From: Ohtaekwangia koreensis
Lineage (GTDB): Bacteria; Bacteroidota; Bacteroidia; Cytophagales; Cyclobacteriaceae
Assembly: GCF_900167975.1 (NCBI RefSeq)
Contig: NZ_FUZU01000001.1
Location: forward strand, 1,088,580 to 1,152,579
DNA length: 64,000 nucleotides
Direction: 5' to 3'
In this document: positions 47,617 through 56,541 of the stretch, piece by piece
How positions within the stretch are numbered: position 1 is the first letter of the stretch
Layout: each line of letters begins with the position of its first letter
Program-made: the position numbers and the translations under genes
Notes under the pieces: model-generated
What the model was told of the DNA's origin: nothing
The model's input: the letters and a program-made list of their open reading frames with translations, nothing else
Databases searched by the model: none

Positions 47617-47985
47617 ATGAAAAGAGTAACAGGAATTGGGGGAATCTTTTTTAAGTCGGAAGATCCAAAGAAGATGAAAGAGTGGTATGCCGCACATTTG
47701 GGTATACAAGAGGTGTTTAAGTGGACAGACATTGAAAAGCCGGAGGCAAAAGAACCGGCACAAACTATCTGGAGCCCATTTAAAAATGATACTACTTATT
47801 TTTCACCAAGCGATAAACCCTATATGTTCAACTATCGTGTTGAAAATCTAGCCGAGCTTTTAAGGGTTTTAAAAGAAGAAGGTGTAACAGTTATAGGTGA
47901 AATGCAAGAATTCCCCTATGGGAAGTTTGGATGGATCCTGGATCCTGAAGGCAATAAAATCGAATTGTGGGAGCCTGTTGATTGA
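47617..47985 (+). CDS. VOC (glyoxalase/dioxygenase) superfamily protein
   Basis: 122 residues. One VOC module of about 120 residues: G-I-G-G-I-F-F-K-S-E-D-P-K-K-M-K-E-W-Y-A-A-H-L-G at the start and F-P-Y-G-K-F-G-W-I-L-D-P-E-G-N-K-I-E-L-W-E-P at the end, with the last Glu as a typical metal ligand. The first-strand metal ligand His is not evident. Substrate unknown. 17 bases after DUF4199, followed by a terminator. Confidence 0.8.
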   Translation: MKRVTGIGGIFFKSEDPKKMKEWYAAHLGIQEVFKWTDIEKPEAKEPAQTIWSPFKNDTTYFSPSDKPYMFNYRVENLAELLRVLKEEGVTVIGEMQEFPYGKFGWILDPEGNKIELWEPVD

Positions 47986-48068
47986 ATGAATTTACAAATG
48001 GTGGTAGGCTCAAGATAATGTCACCAATTTGTATACATCAGTTTAGAATGCCCTGTGTATTTGTCATT

Positions 48069-48097
48069 AAGCCGCTTATCCATAGTGGCTTTTTTTG
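48069..48097 (+). terminator. Hairpin terminator after the VOC gene
   Basis: AAGCCGCT (48069-48076) with AGTGGCTT (48084-48091, one G-U) and a following T-run. Confidence 0.65.
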
Positions 48098-48225
48098 TTT
48101 TTATAGGATATGTCATTGTTAGATGCAGCGCTCCAGGTGATATTATACTTTCTTAAGAAGTATAACGTTTATGAGATTTGATCAAATGAAAATTTTGATT
48201 TTATTACCTTTTGCAATTTGAAAAA

Positions 48226-48597
48226 ATGACGTACTCAGAGAAACTCGAAGGCACCAAAATAAATTATCCGTTCGATGAATGGTATGAAGCCTATAACAGC
48301 GGACTCGATCAATATACCGATGAAAATTGTGATCGTGCAAAGATTATTCTGGATAATCTGATTGAGAAGTTAATAAGCCTCGAAGAAACAGCCCCGGAAG
48401 AAGAGAAGATAGGATTATTTGAAGAGGCGGTCGAATTACTGAATATTCTCAACGAGGAAAATGATGGTAGTTTAATTGAGACCAGCGAAAGTAAACATCT
48501 CTATGCACTCTTCGATCAGATCGCGATAGCCGCTGGGTTAAATCCTGAGAAATATGGCGAAGGTAAAGGGATTGCTTCGGAGTGGAGCGAATGGTAG
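48226..48597 (+). CDS. Small acidic protein of unknown function
   Basis: 123 residues from ATG 48226; the upstream TTG at 48211 is less likely. The sequence is strongly acidic and helical (E-N-C-D-R-A-K-I-I-L-D-N-L-I-E-K-L, E-E-E-K-I-G-L-F-E-E-A-V-E-L-L-N). No signal peptide and no membrane segment. I do not recognise a family. Its size and charge resemble immunity or antitoxin-like proteins but no toxin gene is adjacent, so no function is assigned. Confidence 0.55.
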   Translation: MTYSEKLEGTKINYPFDEWYEAYNSGLDQYTDENCDRAKIILDNLIEKLISLEETAPEEEKIGLFEEAVELLNILNEENDGSLIETSESKHLYALFDQIAIAAGLNPEKYGEGKGIASEWSEW

Positions 48598-48727
48598 TTT
48601 ACATGCCTGGAAATTTCAGGCGTGGTAACAAGACAACATTCAAACAATACTAACATTCGGCCTGGTATTCCGTTAGAACTTTTCAGGAGTACATATCATC
48701 GGAGTAGTATATATTTATCTCAAGCCT

Positions 48728-51124
48728 ATGCTGAAAAACCTGTTTACCATTGCCCTGCGTAATATCCGAAAGGATAAATCGTATAGCGCCATTAATATCC
48801 TCGGCCTCACCATCGGTATAACCTGCAGCATGTTCTTACTGCTGTATATTCTGGACGAGTTGAGTTATGATCGCTACCACACCAACGCTCCAAATATTTA
48901 TAGGGTTATATCCAATATCAAAGAACCCGATAACGCATTTACGTGGGCCGTAGCACAGATACCGCTAGCAGATGAATTGCGCGATAATTATCCGGAAGTA
49001 AAAAATGCTGTTCGCTTTTTTGGTACAGGGCGAAATCTTTATAAAAATGGTGATAAGGAATTTTATGAAGAGCGCTTTTTTCTAGCAGACTCCACAACCT
49101 TTGATATGTTCAGTTACAAGGTTTTGTCAGGCGATGCCAATACAGCATTGGATGAGCCGTTCTCTATTGTACTGACGAAGAAAATTGCTCAAAAATATTT
49201 CGCGACTGATAATGCCGTGGGACAGTCATTTCAGAACCAACAGGGCGAAACATTTAAGGTGACGGCCGTACTGGAAGATGTTCCCTTAAACTCTCATTTT
49301 ATTTTCGATGCGCTGATTTCCAAGAGTACACGACCGCAGCAAAACCCCAGCTGGGGAAATTTTGGAGTATATACCTATATACAACTCCCTGAAGGTTATA
49401 ATCTCGATAAGATGTATGCCAGTCTGAATAAGATTATTAAAGAAAAGGTAGATCCAATATTTGCGCAGTATAGCATCACCATCAAATACGAACTTCAACG
49501 TATCACGGATATTCATTTATACTCGAAAATTCAGGATGAAGCCGAAGAAGGCGGGGATATATCCTATATCTATATCTTCGGTGCAGTCGCTGTGCTCATG
49601 CTCGTTATTGCATCGATCAACTATATGAATCTCGCAACGGCTCGTTCTACAAATCGTGCAAAAGAAGTAGGCATTCGTAAAGTAATGGGCTCCCAACGAA
49701 CACAGTTGATCGCACAGTTTATTACAGAGTCCGTGGTAATCGCATTGATTGCCCTTGTGACGAGTCTTATTCTGATCTATGCTTTGCTGCCGGCCTTCAA
49801 TGAACTGTCCAATAAGCAACTTCCGTTTGGATATGTGTTGCAGGCTCCGGTTATATTGACTTTACTGGGCATTGTAATTTTTGTAGGTGTGATCGGTGGA
49901 AGCTACCCGGCTTTTTACTTATCAGGTTTTAATCCGGTTAATGTTCTGAAAGGAAAGCTCTCAGCAAAAGGCGGTAACGCTTTCTTCCGGAAATCATTGG
50001 TAGTGGTGCAGTTCTCAATTTCGATTTTTATGTTGATTAGTACACTGGTCGTGTTTGATCAGTTACAGTATATGCGGAATAAAGATCTTGGTTTTAGTAA
50101 AGAACGTGTAGTGCGCGTTGCACTTTCAAGTGAAGAGCAGGAAAGGAAAGCCCCCGTGTTGGCGGAACGTATGCGACAAGCCAATGGTGTTGCTTGGGCC
50201 GGAACTGCTAATTCTTCTCCCGGACAAGGTATAGGAAAGTTATTACTGCAGGTAGAGGATAATGAGGGCAAGCTCTCCGAGCGTGGTGTGGATCTATATG
50301 GTGCTGATTTTGATTATGTAAAAACGTTGGGCATGACGATTGTTCAGGGACGTGATTTTTCCAGAGATATAGTTTCGGATACAACGTATGCGGTATTGGT
50401 AAACGAAGCGATGGTAAGACGCATGGCATGGAAAGATCCGATTGGTAAGAAATTTGTTTTCAAAGGCAATGGACCCAACAATACCGATATTGAAAAAAGA
50501 GTTGTAGGCGTTGTGAAAGACTATAACCAGAATTCATTGTATGATGCGATTGAACCCCTGATGATTTTATTAAGCACACGCAATGGCTACCTGTTTGTAA
50601 AAACAAAAGAAGGCGATGTGAAGGAATCATTGGCCTCCATTGAGAGTATATGGCGCGAAGTAAATCCTGGTCTTCCGTTTGAATATCAGTTCCTGGATCA
50701 AGATTTTAACTCACAGTATAAATCAGACGAAAAGAGAAGTCAGATCTTTACTGCTTTCTCAGCGCTGACAATTACCATTGCTTGTCTTGGGCTGTTAGGA
50801 CTTGCTGCCTTTACAACGCAACAACGTTATAAAGAAATTGGTGTACGGAAAGTTATAGGCGCCAGTGTAAATAGTTTAGTCGTGTTGGTGTCGAAGGAGT
50901 TTTTCCTGCTTGTCGGCATCGGTATGATCATCGCTTTCCCAATGGCGTGGTACTTTACCAACAGCTGGCTTCAGAAATTTGCTTACCGGATAGAGCTGGC
51001 AGGTGAGTGGCTCACATTTATGGCATCCGCTTTATTAGCCTTTGCTATCACACTCATCACGGTTGGGTATCACGTTCTTCGTGCAGCGTCTGCAAATCCA
51101 GTAAAAGCATTACGAGACGAATAA
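48728..51124 (+). CDS. FtsX/MacB-type ABC transporter permease
   Basis: 798 residues with the MacB layout: an N-terminal helix after M-L-K-N-L-F-T-I-A-L-R-N-I-R-K-D-K, an extracytoplasmic MacB_PCD domain (about 45-250), a block of three helices (about 280-400), a second extracytoplasmic domain, and a final three-helix block ending in R-A-A-S-A-N-P-V-K-A-L-R. No ATPase subunit is encoded next to it, which is common for this family in Cytophagales. Likely couples ATP hydrolysis to envelope export. Confidence 0.85.
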   Translation: MLKNLFTIALRNIRKDKSYSAINILGLTIGITCSMFLLLYILDELSYDRYHTNAPNIYRVISNIKEPDNAFTWAVAQIPLADELRDNYPEVKNAVRFFGTGRNLYKNGDKEFYEERFFLADSTTFDMFSYKVLSGDANTALDEPFSIVLTKKIAQKYFATDNAVGQSFQNQQGETFKVTAVLEDVPLNSHFIFDALISKSTRPQQNPSWGNFGVYTYIQLPEGYNLDKMYASLNKIIKEKVDPIFAQYSITIKYELQRITDIHLYSKIQDEAEEGGDISYIYIFGAVAVLMLVIASINYMNLATARSTNRAKEVGIRKVMGSQRTQLIAQFITESVVIALIALVTSLILIYALLPAFNELSNKQLPFGYVLQAPVILTLLGIVIFVGVIGGSYPAFYLSGFNPVNVLKGKLSAKGGNAFFRKSLVVVQFSISIFMLISTLVVFDQLQYMRNKDLGFSKERVVRVALSSEEQERKAPVLAERMRQANGVAWAGTANSSPGQGIGKLLLQVEDNEGKLSERGVDLYGADFDYVKTLGMTIVQGRDFSRDIVSDTTYAVLVNEAMVRRMAWKDPIGKKFVFKGNGPNNTDIEKRVVGVVKDYNQNSLYDAIEPLMILLSTRNGYLFVKTKEGDVKESLASIESIWREVNPGLPFEYQFLDQDFNSQYKSDEKRSQIFTAFSALTITIACLGLLGLAAFTTQQRYKEIGVRKVIGASVNSLVVLVSKEFFLLVGIGMIIAFPMAWYFTNSWLQKFAYRIELAGEWLTFMASALLAFAITLITVGYHVLRAASANPVKALRDE

Positions 51125-51139
51125 AGAATAGCATTGAGT

Positions 51140-51204
51140 AATGCGCTACGGTTTGTAATATATAGCAGGATAATTACTATATATTTTTCAAATCGTAGCG
51201 CATT
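51140..51204. terminator. Very long two-tier hairpin between convergent genes
   Basis: Outer stem 51140-51155 with 51189-51204 (16 bp, one G-U; core AATGCGCTACG). Inner stem AATATATAG (51157-51165) with CTATATATT (51177-51185). A T-tract follows, overlapping the stop of the minus-strand gene. Confidence 0.75.
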
Positions 51205-51206
51205 TT

Positions 51207-52856
51207 TTATTCTACAATCGCGTCAAAGGCACTATTCAATATTTTACCGTTGCGTTTCATTTGTATCCAAATACGATAATTACCGGCCGATGGAAACGCG
51301 TATGGAAATTTTACTGTGGTATGCTCCATGTGCGTAGTGTCTTCCGCGGCATGATACATTGTTCCCATCAGCGTTTTATTTCTTTCCTCTTCACTCATAC
51401 CATCAAGTGCTGCTATTACCTGATCTATACTATCCATAAATACTTCCGGTCTGGATATCTTTTCCCATTGTACCGGGCCTGTCTCTTTTTCAAAACGTGT
51501 TACTATAGTTTGTTGAGACGCCATGGAGTAATTTCCTACTGGATGCAAGTGAATATAGGTGCTGCCATCATCTTTCATAACAACCGCGTGGCCTTGCATT
51601 CCTAAATACGGCTCCAGTATAGCGGGTTTCCCGTGCTCATCCTGAATGGTAAACGTTAACTCATATAGTTTGCCTGCGGAAAATGAAGTGTTTGGCTGAT
51701 GTTCCCAGATCGCGGTTGACCCATCGGGTAAAGTTGTTTTTATACCGGGCTTTCCACATACAACTATATTGTCGGTTAGTGATGGATTATCCGATTCTTT
51801 CATAACCGGATTCGTGCTGAAGTAAGTATCATCGCGGTTCAAGACGGAGGTATCAAGAGAAGTCAAAACCATTGGTGATGGCGATTCGATCTCGATTGTA
51901 TCGGGTATAGTTTCTGAGAAGCCTGTGAGACGCGTGATGTCTGCAAATACCAGGTATTTCCCTTGTGGAAGAGGAGGCAGTTCCGTTATATAGGTAGCAG
52001 AGTCTTTTCGCTGTGGATGGAGATGCGCGAATACATCCATACTTCCGGCACGCACCAGGAACATGTGCATCAATTTACCATGGTCAGGCATAACATACGA
52101 TAATCTGCGCGTATAGTATAGCGTAGGAAGCTTCGTGGTGTCAATCTTGAATTCAAGCGTAGTTTTTTGTGGCGTATAGTTTATCAGCGAAGTTGCCCGA
52201 AGTGGTTTATAGGTAAATCGTTTATAGCGGTTAGACCAGCTGTCCCACCAGTTCTTTCCGCCCCATAGAATCAGGATCAACAGAACAGTACTTATACCCA
52301 CACCAACCCAGCGCTTCCGTACAACTTTTTGAGATATACTTTCCGCAGGCTTAACCAGTCCATCACTGACACTCGCGCCAATGATTGTGATCATCAGTAT
52401 AACCAATAGTGTACATAAGCCCAGCAAGAGCCATCCCAGTGAAGCGGGCATTTCTTTTTGAGCTGTTGACACTGCCATTACGGGTACGATCACTTTTCCA
52501 TTTCCCGTATTGCCATTGATTTCTATTTCGATGCCAGATGTACCGGCACTCATGAGCCAGACGATCCCACGAAAGTGGCCAGGCTCACCTTCTACCGGAA
52601 GAATTTCATCTGCTGTTGGAGTGCCTTCATCTCCTGCAAACCAATAGACCGGTTTACCACCAATAAATTGTATACCGGTAGTCTGGGTATATATATCAAT
52701 AGTAGCCGTGCCCGGAATTACATCTGGAGGAGTGATGAGTATCATTACCGGATAAGCACCTGCTTTTCCTTCGAAGGTTACCCCCGGACTGCCTATATGA
52801 GCATCGATAAGAGAGGGCAGACAACTTAATAGTATAACAAAGAGAATTTTTTTCAT
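51207..52856 (-). CDS. Exported two-domain membrane protein with predicted N-terminal His and HxHP motifs
   Basis: 549 residues. Signal peptide 1-19 ending L-I-D-A; cleavage there would leave His20 as the new N-terminus. N-domain (20-135) opens H-I-G-S-P-G-V-T-F-E-G and has H94. Two hydrophobic helices (about 139-162, 183-199). The C-terminal part has D258-H-G-K and M263-H264, then F-A-H278-L-H280-P; a second copy is G-M-Q-G-H423 ... I-H436-L-H438-P. A His/Met-rich patch lies at 499-512. Such Met/His motifs are seen in periplasmic copper-handling YtkA/FixH-like proteins, but I assign no enzyme activity. Starts 15 bases after the polytopic partner stops, so the two are likely one operon. Confidence 0.65.
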   Translation of the reverse strand: MKKILFVILLSCLPSLIDAHIGSPGVTFEGKAGAYPVMILITPPDVIPGTATIDIYTQTTGIQFIGGKPVYWFAGDEGTPTADEILPVEGEPGHFRGIVWLMSAGTSGIEIEINGNTGNGKVIVPVMAVSTAQKEMPASLGWLLLGLCTLLVILMITIIGASVSDGLVKPAESISQKVVRKRWVGVGISTVLLILILWGGKNWWDSWSNRYKRFTYKPLRATSLINYTPQKTTLEFKIDTTKLPTLYYTRRLSYVMPDHGKLMHMFLVRAGSMDVFAHLHPQRKDSATYITELPPLPQGKYLVFADITRLTGFSETIPDTIEIESPSPMVLTSLDTSVLNRDDTYFSTNPVMKESDNPSLTDNIVVCGKPGIKTTLPDGSTAIWEHQPNTSFSAGKLYELTFTIQDEHGKPAILEPYLGMQGHAVVMKDDGSTYIHLHPVGNYSMASQQTIVTRFEKETGPVQWEKISRPEVFMDSIDQVIAALDGMSEEERNKTLMGTMYHAAEDTTHMEHTTVKFPYAFPSAGNYRIWIQMKRNGKILNSAFDAIVE

Positions 52857-52871
52857 GACCGGGTATAGATG

Positions 52872-54074
52872 TTAACGCATAATTTTTTTCATCCAGTTTC
52901 CCCACGATAAACCTATATGGGAAGAGAGTATAGCAATGAGCAACGCAATGGCTAAGCCTTTTACAAGGTCGAGTCCTGTAGAGACCATCCAGTCACCAAA
53001 AGCATAACGGTATACCCAGGTAGGGTCTGTACCGAAATACCATTTCGATGTGCCAAAGAACCAGTGGCCTTCCGATGCCATCAGAACGTTGGCGAATGGC
53101 CATTGCGCAGCAGCGAAAATAACAAGGAAGCTAACGCCATAGAGCAGCACGCGAAGCCACCGGTTTAGGTGTTGCATTCGGTGCGTGATCAGGTCGATTA
53201 CGATTGCTGGTATTAAAATGAGAAGTGGAAATTCGAAGGGTTGAAAAGAAGTGATCGGATTCAGAACAGGCCCTAGCCGTGGCGTTGCAGGGAACAAAGG
53301 GAGAATCCAGTTCATCACCATTAGCAATATAGTATATACCACGGCCGATTGTGTAGCGCCCCATTTCGATTTGGCTGCAACTGAGAAAGCCACCAGGAAC
53401 AACGGGAAGAGTATAGATGCTACCTTGTAGAAAAGTACGCCATGCATATCGTGGCGCGAAAGATATTCGGACCCAATGGTAAAGATCATCGTGAGTACAA
53501 AACCGCCCGATAATGCAAAGAGTATCGTAAAGCCTTTGTGCGTAATGTTATCTTGTTGGACATGTTCGGTATTCAGATTCTGATAGGCAAGCACGCTGAT
53601 GATCGCTCCGAATTGTATCGTAATCATACCGAGCAAGAGCACCGTGTGAGGAGGCGATAGGATCGTTACATCCAGTCCATAGGTGTTGTGCCACCAGTCA
53701 TCGAAAGGAGCGGAGGTAAGCATTGCTATAGCGCCCCAGATGCAAAACAGGTTGCCCAGCGATCCATAAAATATACCCCAGAACTTTATAGCCTTGCCGC
53801 GTTCAAAGGGCGATCCTGCGAATGTGATTTTCAATACGCGGTATCCTGAAAATATACCGGCTGTAACACCGCCCAGATATATAGCGAGGTGAGGCGCAGA
53901 GAACAAGCCGTCACGGCCAATGCTCATGTGCCAGGATATATCCCAGATTAAACCTATAATAATGCTCAGGGACGAAAGCACCGTAGCATATAGATAGAAT
54001 GGGACAGAGCTTTTGGCGACTGATGCTGAAGAAGCATCGTTCGCTGCCGGAGATTCAAGTGTAATGGTACTCAT
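52872..54074 (-). CDS. Polytopic membrane protein with duplicated D-x3-H-x12/13-H motif
   Basis: 400 residues, nine or ten hydrophobic helices. Motif 1: D45-I-S-W-H49 ... D55 ... P61-H62. Motif 2: D125-D-W-W-H129 ... D135 ... P-P-H143. In both, D and H are at the periplasm-facing end of a helix and the second His begins the next helix. The first copy has the D-x3-H-x12-H spacing of the PmoC Cu(C) ligands (Asp156, His160, His173 in Methylococcus). Further polar residues sit in helices (E203, H208, H211, H298, H302). No characterised family name is known to me. It begins 87 bases after the histidine kinase stop and precedes the HxHP protein. Confidence 0.65.
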   Translation of the reverse strand: MSTITLESPAANDASSASVAKSSVPFYLYATVLSSLSIIIGLIWDISWHMSIGRDGLFSAPHLAIYLGGVTAGIFSGYRVLKITFAGSPFERGKAIKFWGIFYGSLGNLFCIWGAIAMLTSAPFDDWWHNTYGLDVTILSPPHTVLLLGMITIQFGAIISVLAYQNLNTEHVQQDNITHKGFTILFALSGGFVLTMIFTIGSEYLSRHDMHGVLFYKVASILFPLFLVAFSVAAKSKWGATQSAVVYTILLMVMNWILPLFPATPRLGPVLNPITSFQPFEFPLLILIPAIVIDLITHRMQHLNRWLRVLLYGVSFLVIFAAAQWPFANVLMASEGHWFFGTSKWYFGTDPTWVYRYAFGDWMVSTGLDLVKGLAIALLIAILSSHIGLSWGNWMKKIMR

Positions 54075-54161
54075 AATAACGTGGTGAAAAAACGAATATA
54101 CTGTAAATATCGATTGAATAAATCAACGTATAAACATGCAAAAGGAAACGATCTGGTTACT

Positions 54162-56471
54162 TCAGAAAGTGATCGTAAATGTAGTTCCTTTATCAACTTC
54201 ACTTTCAACGGTAATGGAACCACCCATCGCTTCAACCTGTGTCTTTGTTAAAAACAGACCAACACCACGCGCTTCTTTATTATCATGAAATGTTTTATGG
54301 AGTCCAAAGAGTTTTTCTCCGAACCTTTCCAGGTCAATGCCCAGTCCATTGTCGCTCACGCGTAGTTCTGTTTTTTCATTGACGATAGCGGAGGATATAT
54401 GGAGGCGCAGGTGCCGGTTTGTAGCGCGGTACTTCACTGCGTTTGATAACAAATTTTGAAGTATACTTTCAAGATATGTTTTCGGATAATATATTCTTGG
54501 CGCATGGTTGAAGTCATACGTGATGTCTGCCGTGCATTGAATCAACTCACCTTCGAGCGACTGTATAATTTTGTCGAGTATATCTTTAAAACGAATTTCT
54601 GTTTTTTCTATTTCCCTGTCATTCTTCACCTTCAGTGTCTCCATGAGTTCATTCATGGTTTCACCGAGATTGCTGGCGACATTTTTTATTTTGTCGAAAA
54701 TGATCTTATAGTCGTCAATCGTACTTTTTTCGTTTACGAAATTTATAAGCGCTTTTATATTCCCTACCGGAGAACGCAGGTTATGAGAGATGATGTGCGC
54801 GAATTCATCCAACTGTCGATTTTGTTCCTGCAAGTGAAGCGCTATGGTTTCCAGGTTTTGTTTTGAGAGTAATAATTCCTCTTCGGATTTTTTACGCTCA
54901 GTAATATCAATCGCGGATGCATATATAAATTTATTCTTGGAATCACTGCCCGATCCCCAGAGCAACCAACGGTATGAACCATCCTTGCATCGGTAACGAT
55001 TTTCGAACGTTGAAAGATTATTGCCAGTAGTTATATACTTTACCGCGTGTTCTGTACTGGCCAGATCATCGGGATGAATGAATTCAGAAAAGGGCGTTGA
55101 CTTTAATTCTTCCTCAGACCATCCCAGCAGGTGTGTCCATGCCGGATTTACTTTCTTGAAATATCCATCGAACGTTGCTATAGCACTCAAGTTTACAGCG
55201 TTGTTGAACAGCCTGTAATTTTCTTCTGCTACTTTTTGAAGTTCTATCTCTGCTTTCTTTTGAATTGTAATATCGGTAATAACACCTTCGATCATTACCA
55301 GTTTTTGATCTTCAAAAATTCCGGCTCCAACTTCTTTGATCCACCGGACTTCTCCCGAACGATGAATAATTCTGTATTCGAGCTCGAAGCTTTTTTGATC
55401 TGCTAACGATTCGTTGATCGTTTTGAAGATATAGTGTACATCGTCTGGATGGTATAGATTTATGAAACTAACTTTTTCGGCTATAAAGTCCTCAGCCGCA
55501 AAGCCTGTGATATCCTTTACCTTTTCATTCAGGTAAACCATCGGATAGTTTTCGTCATTACGGCACAGGTAAATTGCACCCGGCATATTCTCCGCCACCA
55601 ACCTGAATTTTTTTTCACTCTCGCGAAGTAAAAATTCAGTTTGTTTCTGATGCGTAATGTCGCGTACGAGTATAATTACCTGCTCATGATCTATAAACGA
55701 AATCTTTGCAGCACTCCACCGCTCTGATGATGGCAATGCATACTCTATATATTGAGAAGTCTTCGTTTTAAAAACCGTTGCGATCGTCTCCTGGTATAGA
55801 AGCGCCAATGATTCAGGCAAGACTTCTGTCAATGTGAGCCCTATATAATTTTCACGTCTCTCCATCAACAGCAGATCATCACGCCTGGTCCAAAGGTTTG
55901 TGAAAATTCCATGACGGTTAACTTCAAATACGATATCGTCAATTGAATTGAGAAGCGCTTGTAAATGCATCTCAGATGAACGGATTTTCGCTTCTATCTT
56001 TTTTTGCTCTGTTATATCTGTGGCGATACCCGCATATCCGATAAGCACATCTTTATCATCGCGTAAACAAGATATAGAAAGCAACACTGGAAAACGGTTG
56101 CCGTTTTTGTTAATATAGGTCCACTCCTGGTAGTCGGTTGTTTTTCGCATGCGGGCCTTTGTAGCAAAAACTTCAAAGCCCGGCATTATATTTTCGTTGA
56201 GTTCTTCCGATAATTTTTTGGCTCTCAGTACAATCTCATCGGGATCATGAAACAACACGGGAGTTTGTTTACCGATCATTTCTTCGGAAGCAAATCCCAA
56301 TAATTTTTCAGCGGCCTGATTGAAGCTTGTAATGACACCTTCGGGATTTGTAGAGATGATAGCCAGATCCGTTGCATTGATGATAGCTTCCTGCAAGCGA
56401 TAAGCACCTGCCAGGGCATTTAGAAATTTTTCATCATGAATGTAATTATGAGGAAGCGGTAAATTCTCCAT
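54162..56471 (-). CDS. Multi-PAS sensor histidine kinase
   Basis: About 769 residues from ATG 56471 (a TTG 18 bases upstream is possible). No membrane segment. Four or more PAS domains with PAC segments (I-T-E-Q-K-K, I-T-H-Q-K-Q, I-T-I-Q-K-K, I-T-E-R-K-K), a HisKA-like dimerisation region with phospho-acceptor His in F-A-H-I-I-S-H-N-L-R-S-P, and an HATPase domain (L-Q-N-L-L-S-N-A-V-K-Y, V-S-D-N-G-L-G-I-D). Cytoplasmic sensor of unknown ligand. No response regulator is adjacent. It is in line with the two membrane-protein genes downstream. Confidence 0.9.
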   Translation of the reverse strand: MENLPLPHNYIHDEKFLNALAGAYRLQEAIINATDLAIISTNPEGVITSFNQAAEKLLGFASEEMIGKQTPVLFHDPDEIVLRAKKLSEELNENIMPGFEVFATKARMRKTTDYQEWTYINKNGNRFPVLLSISCLRDDKDVLIGYAGIATDITEQKKIEAKIRSSEMHLQALLNSIDDIVFEVNRHGIFTNLWTRRDDLLLMERRENYIGLTLTEVLPESLALLYQETIATVFKTKTSQYIEYALPSSERWSAAKISFIDHEQVIILVRDITHQKQTEFLLRESEKKFRLVAENMPGAIYLCRNDENYPMVYLNEKVKDITGFAAEDFIAEKVSFINLYHPDDVHYIFKTINESLADQKSFELEYRIIHRSGEVRWIKEVGAGIFEDQKLVMIEGVITDITIQKKAEIELQKVAEENYRLFNNAVNLSAIATFDGYFKKVNPAWTHLLGWSEEELKSTPFSEFIHPDDLASTEHAVKYITTGNNLSTFENRYRCKDGSYRWLLWGSGSDSKNKFIYASAIDITERKKSEEELLLSKQNLETIALHLQEQNRQLDEFAHIISHNLRSPVGNIKALINFVNEKSTIDDYKIIFDKIKNVASNLGETMNELMETLKVKNDREIEKTEIRFKDILDKIIQSLEGELIQCTADITYDFNHAPRIYYPKTYLESILQNLLSNAVKYRATNRHLRLHISSAIVNEKTELRVSDNGLGIDLERFGEKLFGLHKTFHDNKEARGVGLFLTKTQVEAMGGSITVESEVDKGTTFTITF

Positions 56472-56541
56472 CAATGGGTATCGACTCAACTACGAATTTA
56501 CTGCATTTTGGGTAGCTATCAGTATAAACACGCAAAAATAC

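Noticed and set aside
51207-54074. Calling the two-gene module a methane or ammonia monooxygenase
   Set aside because: No PmoA-like subunit, the N-domain of the PmoB-like partner lacks the HxH, and only spacing and layout match; kept only as a hypothesis.
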